Positions 1 through 9,089 of a DNA stretch of 64,000 bases are shown here, piece after piece (the first letter of the stretch is position 1; every line of letters begins with the position of its first letter). Location: contig DXIS01000029.1 in NCBI GenBank assembly GCA_019112735.1, positions 1-64,000 of the forward strand, read 5' to 3'. The position numbers were made by a program, and so were the translations under genes. Origin of the DNA: Candidatus Mediterraneibacter guildfordensis (GTDB lineage Bacteria > Bacillota > Clostridia > Lachnospirales > Lachnospiraceae). The notes beneath the pieces are model-generated. The model was given only the letters and a program-made list of their open reading frames with translations. It did not search any database and had not been told where the DNA came from.

Positions 1-281
1 GAAGATCTGCTTCCATGGTCTGAGCAGCTACCGGAAATCTGCCGAAGCAAAACCAAAACAACGAATGTGTAAACCGGCCGCCGGGAAACGGCGGTCAAAA
101 AATACGCTGGTACTCATGATTTACCGTGTACTTTTCTTCACAGAGTCATTTTATACAGCAGTTTCGCGAAGTGGAAGGGATTACACCTAAAAAGTACAGG
201 GATGAGTATTATATGGTACAGTGGGATCTGCAGTACGAGGATGATACGACGGATAAAAAGAAGAATATGTGCGAAGAATAA
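1..281 (+). pseudogene. AraC-family regulator, C-terminal remnant
   Basis: The last 54 codons (from about 120 to the stop at 279-281) read as the end of an AraC/XylS DNA-binding domain. The second helix-turn-helix signature FSSQSHFIQQFREVEGITPK is followed by KYR and a short acidic/lysine tail. In the same frame there are stops at 117-119 and at 21-23, and neither of the other two frames continues the AraC similarity upstream. The TGA at 117 sits where a glycine of the usual GF.. signature is expected, which suggests a nonsense or frameshift mutation. An AraC protein would be a natural regulator for the adjoining beta-glucan genes, so this may be a lost local regulator. The gene begins outside the window; a sequencing error is an alternative explanation. 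Confidence 0.5.
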
Positions 282-310
282 TTAAATAGAGAATATATAG
301 AGAGAAATGA

Positions 311-350
311 CCCGGGATACAGAGCGAGGAACTGTATCCCGGGTTATTTT
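311..350. terminator. bidirectional intrinsic terminator
   Basis: A perfect 12-bp stem (CCCGGGATACAG / CTGTATCCCGGG) with a 9-nt loop at 311-343 is followed by TTATTTT. It lies between the AraC remnant (+) and the stop codon of the GH94 gene (-), so it can end transcription from both convergent units. Confidence 0.8.
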
Positions 351-2760
351 ACAGAATAAGAAGAATTTCGTTAAAGTCTTTCAGTAAACTTTCCGGTATA
401 TAACAGCCGTCCACAGGGCAGCCGTTAAGAACCATTTTTGTACATCCGGATTCGCGATGACAGGGATTTTCGATACGGATGTGAAGGTGTTTCCCTCTGA
501 AATCCTTTTCCATCTCGAATGCATCCCATTCTTTTGGAATAGCAGGTGCGATTCTGATTCCGTTCAGGTCCGGGCGGAGTCCGAGAATGCCTTCCACACA
601 ACCGACCATTACTGTAGAGGCTGTTCCTGTCAGCCAGTGTACATGCGAACGTCCAAAGTTTACACTTGCACGACCTTCAGTAAACTGTCCGTAACAGTAC
701 GGTTCCAGCTGACGGATCTCAGAACGGTCATTCTGGGCGGAAGGTGCGTTCTCTTTAAAATATGTAAAGGCACGATCTCCGTGTCCGCGGAGCGCTTCGG
801 CAAGTATAAGCCAGCCCTGTGACTGCGAGAATATTCCGGAATTCTCTTTTGCTCCCTGATTGTAAATAACAGCCAGAGCCCCGTCAAATGCATGGGCATG
901 GTACGGCGGATCCATCAAGATTGCACCATAATCTGTGTTCAGTCTGTCGTATACGTTCTGAAGCGCTGTGTCGGCCTGTTCTGGTCCTGCCAGTCCGCTG
1001 ATGACAGACCAGCTCTGTGGATTCAGCCACATATTTGCCTCCGGATCCAGGGGGGCGCCGATGCGTTCTCCTTTTTCGGTAAATCCCCGGATAAAACGGT
1101 CTGTGTCCCAGTAGAGATTCTGAATCTTCTCGCCAATATCCTTCTGTTTTTTTTCAAGATGGCTGAGATATTCTGCGTCCCCTTTATATGCGGCAAATTC
1201 GCGGAGAATAGTCATTGCGTAGTAAAACTGGAAAGCGACGAAAGAAGATTCTCCATCTGCTCCGAGACGAAGACAGTCATTCCAGTCAGCGTACAGTCCG
1301 GCCGGCATACCATGCGGCCCCAGGTGATCAAAAGAAAACTGAACAGCGCGTTTTAAATGTTCGTATACAGTACCTTCGCCTTTGTTTGCGAAAGGAATGA
1401 CTTCGTCCAGAAATGCTATATTTCCGGTTTCCGCGATATATTTATATACTGTCGGGAAGAGCCACAGCGCATCGTCTGCACGGTAGGCCGGATGACCGGT
1501 AGCCTGCACATAAGATGCATCGTCAGGAGTATCTTCGTGTCCGGGATTATGATTAAACTTAACGAGGGGAAGTCCTCCACCGTTGTCTACCTGAGCGGAC
1601 AGCATGAATCGGATTTTTTCATACGCCATTTCGGGGGCAAGATGGATAATGCCCTGTATATCCTGTACAGTATCGCGATAGCCATATCCGTTGCGCAAAC
1701 CACAGTAGATGAAAGAAGCAGCTCTTGACCAGACAAATGTTATGAAACAGTTGTATGCGTTCCATGTGTTGATCATTGTATTAAACGCAGGATCCGGTGT
1801 GGATACTTTAAGATGGTCCAGCTTCTTATACCAGTCATTTTTTAATGCGTCCAGATCTTTTTTGATCTGTGCGGCAGGATCTGTGCAGGCATCAAGGATT
1901 TTGGCTGCTTCTGCAGATGATTTCATACCGAGAACAAATAGCACAGTTCTGGATTCTCCGGGCTCGAGTGATATGATACAGGAGAGAGAACCGCAGGAAT
2001 TTCCGTTATTGCCAGTCCGGTTTCCCAGATTTCCGGTGATTACGCCTTGAGGATTTCCGTAACCGTGATATTTTCCGATAAATGCATCTTTATCTCCGCA
2101 GTAAGAGGAAACGTCCGCGCCTGCAAGTCCAAAAAATCTTTCCGTAACCTGTTTTTCATCTACAGTTTCATCTTGTTTGAGCGCATCCAGATTGCCGTGG
2201 ATCTGTTGCGTGATGCGGTTCCCTTCAAAAAGAGTGCGGGTGATAAAAAGAGAATACTGCAGATTTACCTGATCCTGTTCGTAATTGTTGTGATTTGTAA
2301 ATTCCGCATACCCGGTAAGTGTAAGCTCACGGGCAGATTCAGACCGGTTGGTGACAGTAAGTCCCCAGATTTCATGGGTCTTCCCGAGAGGAACATAATA
2401 GTCGGCCTCGGAATGTATGCCGGCATATTCAGCGAGCATTCTTGTGTAACCCATACCGTGACAGCAGTTGCTCTTGTAGGAAGCCAGATCCTTTCCTACA
2501 GGCTGCCACGAAGCGGACCAGTAGTCTCCGGATACATTATCTCTGATATAGAGGTATCGTCCGGGCTGGTCGAACTGATTGAAAATATATCGCAGGATGC
2601 GTCCGTTTGCACCGGATTTTGCAAAGCTGTATCCGCCTGCATTGTTTGAGATGATCGCGCCATACTCGGGAGAACCGAGATAATTTACCCAGGGAGCGGG
2701 CGTATCAGGTCGATCGATTACATATTCCCTGTTTTTGTCGTCAAAATATCCATATTTCAT
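349..2760 (-). CDS. GH94 cellobiose phosphorylase-type enzyme
   Basis: The 803-residue product fits the cellobiose phosphorylase branch of GH94 (about 810 aa). These enzymes split a beta-glucosidic disaccharide with phosphate to give alpha-glucose 1-phosphate and glucose in the cytoplasm. The N-terminus MKYGYFDDKNREYVI with RPDTPAPWVNYLG is characteristic. The YADWND motif places the general-acid aspartate at residue 492, close to Asp490 of the Cellulomonas enzyme. I chose the start at 2760 because this is where the family begins and AAAGGACAGG precedes it; the open frame extends to 2901 but there overlaps the upstream gene. It lies 29 nt downstream of the second GH94 gene in one operon. No signal peptide is present. 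Exact linkage preference (beta-1,4 against others) is inferred. Confidence 0.88.
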   Translation of the reverse strand: MKYGYFDDKNREYVIDRPDTPAPWVNYLGSPEYGAIISNNAGGYSFAKSGANGRILRYIFNQFDQPGRYLYIRDNVSGDYWSASWQPVGKDLASYKSNCCHGMGYTRMLAEYAGIHSEADYYVPLGKTHEIWGLTVTNRSESARELTLTGYAEFTNHNNYEQDQVNLQYSLFITRTLFEGNRITQQIHGNLDALKQDETVDEKQVTERFFGLAGADVSSYCGDKDAFIGKYHGYGNPQGVITGNLGNRTGNNGNSCGSLSCIISLEPGESRTVLFVLGMKSSAEAAKILDACTDPAAQIKKDLDALKNDWYKKLDHLKVSTPDPAFNTMINTWNAYNCFITFVWSRAASFIYCGLRNGYGYRDTVQDIQGIIHLAPEMAYEKIRFMLSAQVDNGGGLPLVKFNHNPGHEDTPDDASYVQATGHPAYRADDALWLFPTVYKYIAETGNIAFLDEVIPFANKGEGTVYEHLKRAVQFSFDHLGPHGMPAGLYADWNDCLRLGADGESSFVAFQFYYAMTILREFAAYKGDAEYLSHLEKKQKDIGEKIQNLYWDTDRFIRGFTEKGERIGAPLDPEANMWLNPQSWSVISGLAGPEQADTALQNVYDRLNTDYGAILMDPPYHAHAFDGALAVIYNQGAKENSGIFSQSQGWLILAEALRGHGDRAFTYFKENAPSAQNDRSEIRQLEPYCYGQFTEGRASVNFGRSHVHWLTGTASTVMVGCVEGILGLRPDLNGIRIAPAIPKEWDAFEMEKDFRGKHLHIRIENPCHRESGCTKMVLNGCPVDGCYIPESLLKDFNEILLIL

Positions 2761-2789
2761 AAGATTATACCTGTCCTTTTTGCAGTGAT

Positions 2790-5489
2790 TTATACCAGGT
2801 TTACAGTGATGGGTACAGTGTCGTCTCCAAATGTAAGAATATCTTCCCTGCGGAGAATAGCTGAACCATTTTTCTTGAGTTTCAGATAGGTATTGCCACA
2901 TACGGCAGAACCTATTACATAATCACCATAATCCTTATGATTTGCGTTTTTATATGTGATGTTGAATTTTTTATCCGCAAATGTGATAAAGAGTGATGCG
3001 TTTCCGTTTTCGTCAAACTGTTCTTCCGTAAGTTTCGGATCGAAGATCAGGTCTCCGGCATCTCCTCGAACTCCGAATACTTGTGTGATCATAGTGAGCA
3101 TGAACCAGCTGGCAGCTCCTGTGAGGTAGTGGTACATCCCCCGTCCGTCTGAACGGAAATATTCCGGAATTCCAGGGTAAATGCGGCTCGTGTCAAAGTT
3201 AAGTGCTGTATCTGCCAGTGTTTTCAGGGCTTTCCATCCTTCTTTTGCAAAACCGCGTTTGTACAATGCATTGGCATACATTACTGTCATATGAGAGAAC
3301 ACAGCTCCATTTTCTTTTTCTCCGTAGGCAAATCCGAACATTCGTCCCATATCGAATTTCAGTTCATGAAAATCAGTGTTTAATCTGTATCCGCCGATTT
3401 CTCTGCGGTAGAGATAGTGGTCTGCACTCTGCACAATGCGTGAGATCTGTTCTCGCGAAGCAACATTTCCCATAATCGCAAAAACCTGGCCTGTGAGCAT
3501 CATACGGATGCCATCCGGGAAGATGCCCTCGACAGCCCGTCCGCTGTTGTCATAGTAACTGTTGAACCAGCCTTCTTCTCCGCAGCCGTTTATCCACTCG
3601 TTTCTGCGAAGAAAACCTGTCAGCCAGACAGCTTTCTGTTCAAGGTTGTCAGCAAGCTGAGAAAGCGGTATTGTGAAACGCCGGCCGCTTATTGTGTGAC
3701 AGCAGCTTTTCGTATATTGGCTAAGCAGTTCTTTTTTACGCTCCGTATTCTCAAAGAGTTCTGTGTCGTCGTTGAGAAGAACCTTGAGTTCTTCAATGAG
3801 TGAAATCTCTTTCTGATCTGTGATGTCTTCAAGAAGACGGATCATAGACGCAAGCTCCCTGAGATTTCCTGCGTATGCACATGTAAAAGCTGTGCTCTCG
3901 CCGCGTTCTGAAGCCATATCCAGGGCATCATTCCAGTCAGCTCCCCGCAGACGATATATATTATGTTCTCCGGTTTCATAAAAAGCAGCGAGCTGTTCGA
4001 TCAGCAGGTGCTCCAGAATCGTTCCGGTATATATTTTACCATCGGCGGTAAGCTGGAAGTTTCCCTGATCGGGTTTCCAGAGCATATCCAGGGTGGTCCC
4101 GCGTTCAGCCTGGGGATCTTTAAAATACGGGACCAGTCTGTTGAGAATACTTACATCGCCAGTCTGATCAATGTAAAGGCGTGTGGTGATCTGAGGCCAA
4201 AGTGCGTGGTCCATCCAGACTCTGGTTATGCTGTTCCTGTCTGCAATAAAATTTCCGTCTCCGTCTCCGATGATCGTTGCATTTGTTCCATCAATCCTTA
4301 CGCCTCCATAGTTGTTTTCTATCATTTTCCCGACATTATGAGGATCCATAAGGAGAAGCGAGAGACAGTCCTGCCACAGATCGCGCCATCCTCTTCCGCC
4401 CCGTCCGTAGTCGTGGTGCGGAAGGAAAGAACAACCATATAATCGACGAAGATACGGCTGGAAGCAGACCCATTTCATAAACCGGTCAAAATCCTGGTCA
4501 CCGGTAAGGAATTGAACATTAACCTTTTCGTGCCAGATCCGGCGTGTCTCTTGCAAAGAAGAGAGGATTTTTTCAACAGAATTATATTTTTCATAAACGT
4601 TCCGAATCTCCTCTTCACTTTCTGCAACTCCCAGAAGAATAACATATTGAACTTTTTCCAGAGGAGCCAGTGTGACTTGTGGAAAACGGAATGCACCCAT
4701 GGCTTCTTTTCCCGCTGTGTATGAACCGGATGGCATGCCGGGATATGATTCATATACGGCGCGTGGATGTGTATAGGAACCGCCTTCTCCCAGAAAATCT
4801 TCAACGGTGGGGTAGAAGCTTTCCGGTTGTTCTCCCAGCGAACTGTATCCATATACATAGTAGATTTTATGATTTGGACGGTGCCCTCTTTCGTCAAATG
4901 ACATGGTGGGACAGACCGAGATCCCGTCCGGTACTGTCCTGATCCGGTGAAGCATAGATGTAACATTTCTGTGATCACGGATATTGTCGGCGCTGCGTCC
5001 GTAGATTGGTACGGCGGCATAAGGGATCAGGTCTTCAGGCTCTTTTGACTGATTGCAGACGGTAATGTACATGATTTCTACATTATCATTGCAGGGGACA
5101 AAAGAAGTGATCTCCGTTTTGAATGATTGATCATGAGTGATCCGTTCCAGTGTATGCCACATGAATCCTGCGGTTAAGCGGCAGTCGTCCTCAAAGGAAG
5201 AGAATTTTGCGGCTTCCTGGACATCAGAGGATCCTGTTGCGGAGAATACGGTTCCGTTCCCGGATTTCAGCCAGAAATTCCTTACAGCCCTGTTGTTATG
5301 CAGATTTTCTGAACTGACAGGTTCCAGCAGAAATGTTTCCTGATCGATTTTTGAATCTCCTCCGAGATTTGGAGTGACACAGCTTTTCAGTCCGCTTTCC
5401 GAAGCGAGCGGAAAGTACAGATAACTGGTTTTTTCCGGATGTACCAGAGAGAAACTTTCGGATTCATCTGTAAATTGTAACTGTTTCAA
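2790..5489 (-). CDS. GH94 laminaribiose / beta-1,3-oligoglucan phosphorylase-like enzyme
   Basis: This is an 899-residue cytoplasmic GH94 enzyme, longer than cellobiose phosphorylases and about the size of laminaribiose phosphorylases. The block YGRGGRGWRDLWQDCL is typical of the laminaribiose and beta-1,3-oligoglucan phosphorylase group, and RGADWND gives the general-acid aspartate (residue 518). It would release glucose 1-phosphate from beta-1,3-gluco-oligosaccharides. The start codon is TTG (minus strand, 5487-5489), placed 7 nt after AAAGGAG, with no upstream in-frame ATG. It is the first gene of a leftward operon with the cellobiose-type GH94 gene and diverges from the ABC importer. Substrate assignment rests on motif memory plus the neighbouring GH16 domain. 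GH94 members acting on other beta-glucosides are possible. Confidence 0.82.
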   Translation of the reverse strand: MKQLQFTDESESFSLVHPEKTSYLYFPLASESGLKSCVTPNLGGDSKIDQETFLLEPVSSENLHNNRAVRNFWLKSGNGTVFSATGSSDVQEAAKFSSFEDDCRLTAGFMWHTLERITHDQSFKTEITSFVPCNDNVEIMYITVCNQSKEPEDLIPYAAVPIYGRSADNIRDHRNVTSMLHRIRTVPDGISVCPTMSFDERGHRPNHKIYYVYGYSSLGEQPESFYPTVEDFLGEGGSYTHPRAVYESYPGMPSGSYTAGKEAMGAFRFPQVTLAPLEKVQYVILLGVAESEEEIRNVYEKYNSVEKILSSLQETRRIWHEKVNVQFLTGDQDFDRFMKWVCFQPYLRRLYGCSFLPHHDYGRGGRGWRDLWQDCLSLLLMDPHNVGKMIENNYGGVRIDGTNATIIGDGDGNFIADRNSITRVWMDHALWPQITTRLYIDQTGDVSILNRLVPYFKDPQAERGTTLDMLWKPDQGNFQLTADGKIYTGTILEHLLIEQLAAFYETGEHNIYRLRGADWNDALDMASERGESTAFTCAYAGNLRELASMIRLLEDITDQKEISLIEELKVLLNDDTELFENTERKKELLSQYTKSCCHTISGRRFTIPLSQLADNLEQKAVWLTGFLRRNEWINGCGEEGWFNSYYDNSGRAVEGIFPDGIRMMLTGQVFAIMGNVASREQISRIVQSADHYLYRREIGGYRLNTDFHELKFDMGRMFGFAYGEKENGAVFSHMTVMYANALYKRGFAKEGWKALKTLADTALNFDTSRIYPGIPEYFRSDGRGMYHYLTGAASWFMLTMITQVFGVRGDAGDLIFDPKLTEEQFDENGNASLFITFADKKFNITYKNANHKDYGDYVIGSAVCGNTYLKLKKNGSAILRREDILTFGDDTVPITVNLV

Positions 5490-5735
5490 TTATTTACTCC
5501 TTTCATTTAATTTATATTGTTTATTTGCATTATATAAAAAAGTGTATATGCAAAAAATCAGAAAACTGCGTAAAAGTATCAGAATCATGACATAAAAATT
5601 TTCTAAAAAAATAGTGTCATGAATTTGATATTTTTTTGAAAATCCATAATATATGTTCAGAAATCTTTGGGATATAATCAAATCATCTTAAGCGGAGTAT
5701 CCGTTAGAAATAATAGAAAACAGGAGGAAGAAACA
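5490..5735. promoter_or_regulatory. divergent promoter/operator region of the beta-glucan locus
   Basis: This very AT-rich stretch holds two inverted repeats. TTTGCA (5524-5529) pairs with TGCAAA (5549-5554), and TCATGACA (5585-5592) pairs with TGTCATGA (5615-5622). Leftward, TATAAT (minus, 5528-5533) can serve as -10 for the phosphorylase operon. Rightward, TATAAT at 5672-5677 can serve the importer operon. Neither -10 has a convincing -35 box, which fits activator-dependent promoters. The repeats are candidate regulator sites; which protein binds them is unknown. Confidence 0.55.
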
Positions 5736-7118
5736 ATGAGAAAGAAAGTAGTTGCCGTATTGCTGTCAACTGTGACCGTTATCGGATTGTTTGCAGGATG
5801 CGGCGGAAGCTCTGGTTCTGGAAACAGTGGGACGGAGAGTGCAGAAGAGGGAAAGGTGATCAATATTTACAGCTGGAATGATGAATTCCGCACCCGCCTT
5901 GAAGCAATTTATCCTGAAGTTGAGAGTACTTCGGATGACGGAACTGTAACAACTCTTAAAGATGGAACAGAAATCCATTGGGTCATCAACCCGAATCAGG
6001 ATGGAGTGTACCAGCAGAAACTTGATGAGGCTCTTCTCAATCAGGCGGATGCTGCCGCAGATGACAAAGTGGATATTTTTCTCTCAGAGACGGATTATGT
6101 GTACAAATATACAGATGCAGATGCGGATGTAGCAGTGCCGCTGGAAGATCTGGGGATTGATCCGGATACAGATCTTGCGGATCAGTATGAATTCACAAAA
6201 GTTACCGCTTCTGACCAGAATGGAGTCCAGAGAGGATCTACATGGCAGTGCTGCCCGGGACTTCTTGTATATAGAAGAGATATCGCGAAAGATGTATTTG
6301 GCACAGATGATCCGGAAGCAGTTGGTGAAAAAGTAAAAGACTGGGATACTCTGGCAGCGACGGCTGAGGAACTGAAGGCAAAAGGGTATTATACATTTGC
6401 TTCTTATGCTGATACATTCCGCCTTTATGGAAACAGTATTGATGAGCCGTGGGTGGCTGACGGTGAAACCGTGCTCAATGTAAATCAGGCTATCATGAAC
6501 TGGGTAGACGATTCAAAAGAATGGCTGGATGCAGGGTATTTTGACAAAACTGTAAAAGGCCAGTGGAACGATGACTGGAATAAATCCATGGCATCTACAT
6601 CAAAAGTGTTTGCATTCCTTCTCCCGGCATGGGGAATTGACTTTACACTGAATCCGAACTGGGATGGAGAAGACGGCGCCTGGGCAGTTACAAATCCGCC
6701 GCAGGAATACAACTGGGGAGGATCTTATATCCATGCAGCTACAGGGACGGACAATCCGGAGCATGTTAAGGATATTATCCTTTCACTGACAGCGGATAAA
6801 GAAAATCTTCTGAAGATTTCCAAAGATTATCTTGATTTTACGAATACAGTAAGCGGTATGCAGGAAGCTGCTCAGAATCCGGAATTTGCTTCAGATTTCC
6901 TTGGCGGACAGAACCCGTATGAATATTTTGCGCCGGTTGCCGAAAATATTAAGATTGCACCGCTTTCAGCCTATGATCAGGGCTGCGTTGAGTTGATCCA
7001 GAATTCTTTCGGTGATTATTTCCAGGGAAATGTTGATTACGATAAGGCAAAAACGAACTTTGAAACAGCAATTGTTGAGCGTTATCCAGACATTACAGAA
7101 GTGAAATGGCCTGAGTAA
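5736..7118 (+). CDS. sugar ABC transporter substrate-binding lipoprotein (CUT1 type)
   Basis: A 460-residue family 1 solute-binding protein. The N-terminus is a lipoprotein signal (MRKK then a hydrophobic core) ending in the lipobox LFAGC, with Cys22 as the lipidated residue, followed by a Gly/Ser linker and the mature start INIYSWNDEF typical of oligosaccharide-binding proteins. It should capture imported gluco-oligosaccharides on the outer membrane face. The start at 5736 is supported by AGGAGGAAG 6 nt upstream; earlier in-frame codons lie in the promoter. It is the first gene of an operon with two permeases and the GH3-GH16 gene. No ATPase is encoded here, as is usual for CUT1 systems in Firmicutes that share an MsmK-type ATPase. 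The beta-glucan ligand is inferred from neighbours. Confidence 0.9.
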   Translation: MRKKVVAVLLSTVTVIGLFAGCGGSSGSGNSGTESAEEGKVINIYSWNDEFRTRLEAIYPEVESTSDDGTVTTLKDGTEIHWVINPNQDGVYQQKLDEALLNQADAAADDKVDIFLSETDYVYKYTDADADVAVPLEDLGIDPDTDLADQYEFTKVTASDQNGVQRGSTWQCCPGLLVYRRDIAKDVFGTDDPEAVGEKVKDWDTLAATAEELKAKGYYTFASYADTFRLYGNSIDEPWVADGETVLNVNQAIMNWVDDSKEWLDAGYFDKTVKGQWNDDWNKSMASTSKVFAFLLPAWGIDFTLNPNWDGEDGAWAVTNPPQEYNWGGSYIHAATGTDNPEHVKDIILSLTADKENLLKISKDYLDFTNTVSGMQEAAQNPEFASDFLGGQNPYEYFAPVAENIKIAPLSAYDQGCVELIQNSFGDYFQGNVDYDKAKTNFETAIVERYPDITEVKWPE

Positions 7119-7130
7119 ATGTATAGATCC

Positions 7131-7163
7131 GGCTGTCCTGCAGCGGTAACTCTGCAGGCAGTC
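7131..7163 (+). other. intercistronic stem-loop
   Basis: GGCTGTCCTGCAG and CTGCAGGCAGTC form a 12-bp stem with one bulged T and one G-U pair, with an 8-nt loop, between the binding-protein gene and the first permease. No U-run follows. Such hairpins often stabilise the upstream message or partly attenuate, raising binding protein over permease levels. This is inferred from position only. Confidence 0.5.
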
Positions 7164-7186
7164 GTATTCAGAAAGGAATAGGAGTT

Positions 7187-8140
7187 ATGAAAAAGAAGCT
7201 TAAAAGTGTAAGCTATGCTAAATGGGGATATGTATTTATTCTTCCGTTTTTTCTGTGCTATTTTATTTTCTCCCTGATTCCTCTGGTTGATACGGTACGA
7301 TACAGTTTTTTTGAATATTATCGTTCAGGAATCAAAGAAATAGGTCCTAATTTTATCGGAATGGAAAATTATGCAAGTCTTCTTGAATCGGACATGTTAA
7401 AATACACGGGAAACACAATGATTCTGTGGCTGATCGGATTTGTCCCGCAGATTGTGGTTGCACTTCTTCTCGCAAACTGGTTTACCGACATCCGGTTGAA
7501 GCTTCGCGGAAAACAGTTCTTTAAGGTTGTAATTTATTTGCCGAACCTTATTATGGCCTCAGCGTTTGCAATGCTGTTTTTTGCATTGTTTTCTACGAAC
7601 GGGCCTATTAACTCAATTCTTACGTCAATAGGTGTAATTGCAAAACCGATTGATTTTATGGGAACGGTTCTTGGAACCCGATCGCTGATCGGATTAATGA
7701 ATTTCCTGATGTGGTTCGGAAATACGACGATTATGCTGATGGCGGCGATCATGGGGATCAGCCCGGATATTTTTGAGGCATGTGAACTTGACGGATGCAG
7801 CAGTTTCAAAAGATTTTTCTATATTACGCTTCCGCTGATACGTCCGATTCTTGCGTACACTCTGATCACATCCATTATCGGAGGTCTTCAGATGTTCGAT
7901 GTGCCGCAGATCCTGACAAACGGACAGGGCAATCCGGACAGAACATCTATGACGTTGATCATGTTCCTTAACAGTCATCTGAAGAGTAAGAACTACGGAA
8001 TGGCAGGGGCGCTGTCAGTATATCTGTTTATTGTGAGTGCAATTTTATGTTTCATTGTATACAGGATGACAAACAGCGAGGATGCCGATGGATCTAAAGC
8101 GGCTAAGAAGAAAATGAAAAAGGCGAAAAGGGGGAGATAG
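7187..8140 (+). CDS. sugar ABC transporter permease, MalF/UgpA type
   Basis: A 317-residue inner-membrane permease with about six hydrophobic segments. It carries the cytoplasmic EAA loop EACELDGCSSFKRFFYITLP, which docks onto the transport ATPase. The N-terminal segment WGYVFILPFFLCYFIFSLIPL is the usual first membrane helix of this family. The start follows AAGGAATAGGAG. It ends in a lysine-rich cytoplasmic tail and lies 3 nt before its partner permease. It should form a heterodimer channel with that protein for gluco-oligosaccharide uptake. Confidence 0.9.
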   Translation: MKKKLKSVSYAKWGYVFILPFFLCYFIFSLIPLVDTVRYSFFEYYRSGIKEIGPNFIGMENYASLLESDMLKYTGNTMILWLIGFVPQIVVALLLANWFTDIRLKLRGKQFFKVVIYLPNLIMASAFAMLFFALFSTNGPINSILTSIGVIAKPIDFMGTVLGTRSLIGLMNFLMWFGNTTIMLMAAIMGISPDIFEACELDGCSSFKRFFYITLPLIRPILAYTLITSIIGGLQMFDVPQILTNGQGNPDRTSMTLIMFLNSHLKSKNYGMAGALSVYLFIVSAILCFIVYRMTNSEDADGSKAAKKKMKKAKRGR

Positions 8141-8143
8141 GGT

Positions 8144-8989
8144 ATGAAATCTAATAAAGCACATCGCCTGCAGACTGTACTGGCTTATGTAGTTCTGGTT
8201 ATACTGTCATTTTTATGCCTGTTCTTCTTCTACATACTGATCGTGAACGCAACGCGTTCACACGCAGATCTTCAGAAGGGCTTTTCCGCTCTGCCCGGCG
8301 GATATTTTCTTGAAAACCTGAAGAATGTAGCTAATGACGGAAGCTTTCCGATGTTCAGAGGCATCATTAACAGTTTGATCGTTTCGACCTGCACGGCGGC
8401 TCTCTGTACATACTTTTCATCGCTGACCGCATATGGCTTGTATGCGTATGATTTTAAAGCCAAGAAAATAGCATTTACGTTTATTATGGCAATCCTGGTT
8501 ATGCCGACTCAGGTGACGGCAATGGGATTCCTTCGTCTGATTACAAACATGGGGTTATATGATTCGCTTGTTCCGCTGATCATACCGTCTATTGCATCCC
8601 CGGCTGTATTCTATTTTATGTACAGTTATCTGCAGTCTTCACTTCCGCTGTCGCTCGTAGAGGCGGCGAGGATTGATGGCTCTGGTGAATTTATGACATT
8701 TAACAGGATTGTACTGCCGATCATGAAGCCTGCGATTGCCGTACAGGCAATATTTACATTCGTCGGGGCCTGGAACAATTACTTTGTTCCTGCATTGGTG
8801 ATCCAGTCAAAAGATAAAATGACGGTCCCGATCCTTATCGCGACCTTGCGTGGTGCCGATTATATGAATTTTGATATGGGTAAGATTTATACGATGATCA
8901 TGGTGGCGATCGTGCCGATCATACTTGTATATCTTCTTCTTTCAAAATATATCATTGCCGGTATTACACTGGGCGGTGTAAAAGAATAA
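8144..8989 (+). CDS. sugar ABC transporter permease, MalG/UgpE type
   Basis: A 281-residue second permease of the CUT1 importer. It has about six membrane segments, and the EAA loop reads VEAARIDGSGEFMTFNRIVLP. The C-terminus SKYIIAGITLGGVKE closely matches the conserved end of this family (..GLTAGAVKG). It is translationally close-coupled to the preceding permease (3-nt gap, GGGGGAGATAGGGT as ribosome site). It is followed by a stem-loop, then the intracellular glycosidase gene. Confidence 0.9.
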   Translation: MKSNKAHRLQTVLAYVVLVILSFLCLFFFYILIVNATRSHADLQKGFSALPGGYFLENLKNVANDGSFPMFRGIINSLIVSTCTAALCTYFSSLTAYGLYAYDFKAKKIAFTFIMAILVMPTQVTAMGFLRLITNMGLYDSLVPLIIPSIASPAVFYFMYSYLQSSLPLSLVEAARIDGSGEFMTFNRIVLPIMKPAIAVQAIFTFVGAWNNYFVPALVIQSKDKMTVPILIATLRGADYMNFDMGKIYTMIMVAIVPIILVYLLLSKYIIAGITLGGVKE

Positions 8990-8995
8990 CAGTTA

Positions 8996-9043
8996 AACCG
9001 TCATAGCGGAGTTTTCAGCATGAAAAACACTATGACGGTTTTG
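8996..9043 (+). terminator. intrinsic terminator/attenuator after the permease genes
   Basis: AACCGTCATAG (8996-9006) pairs with CTATGACGGTT (9030-9040), followed by TT and a T-rich stretch. The U-run is short and the GH3-GH16 gene begins 47 nt later with no obvious promoter of its own. Partial read-through, rather than full termination, is therefore plausible. Confidence 0.6.
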
Positions 9044-9089
9044 CTGTATTTGTATTTATTTTCCAGCAACAGAAAAGGAGACATTAATT

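Noticed and set aside
2761-2901. 47-codon N-terminal extension of the cellobiose-type GH94 gene
   Set aside because: It overlaps the end of the upstream GH94 gene, has no family similarity, and the internal ATG at 2760 has a ribosome site and the conserved family start.
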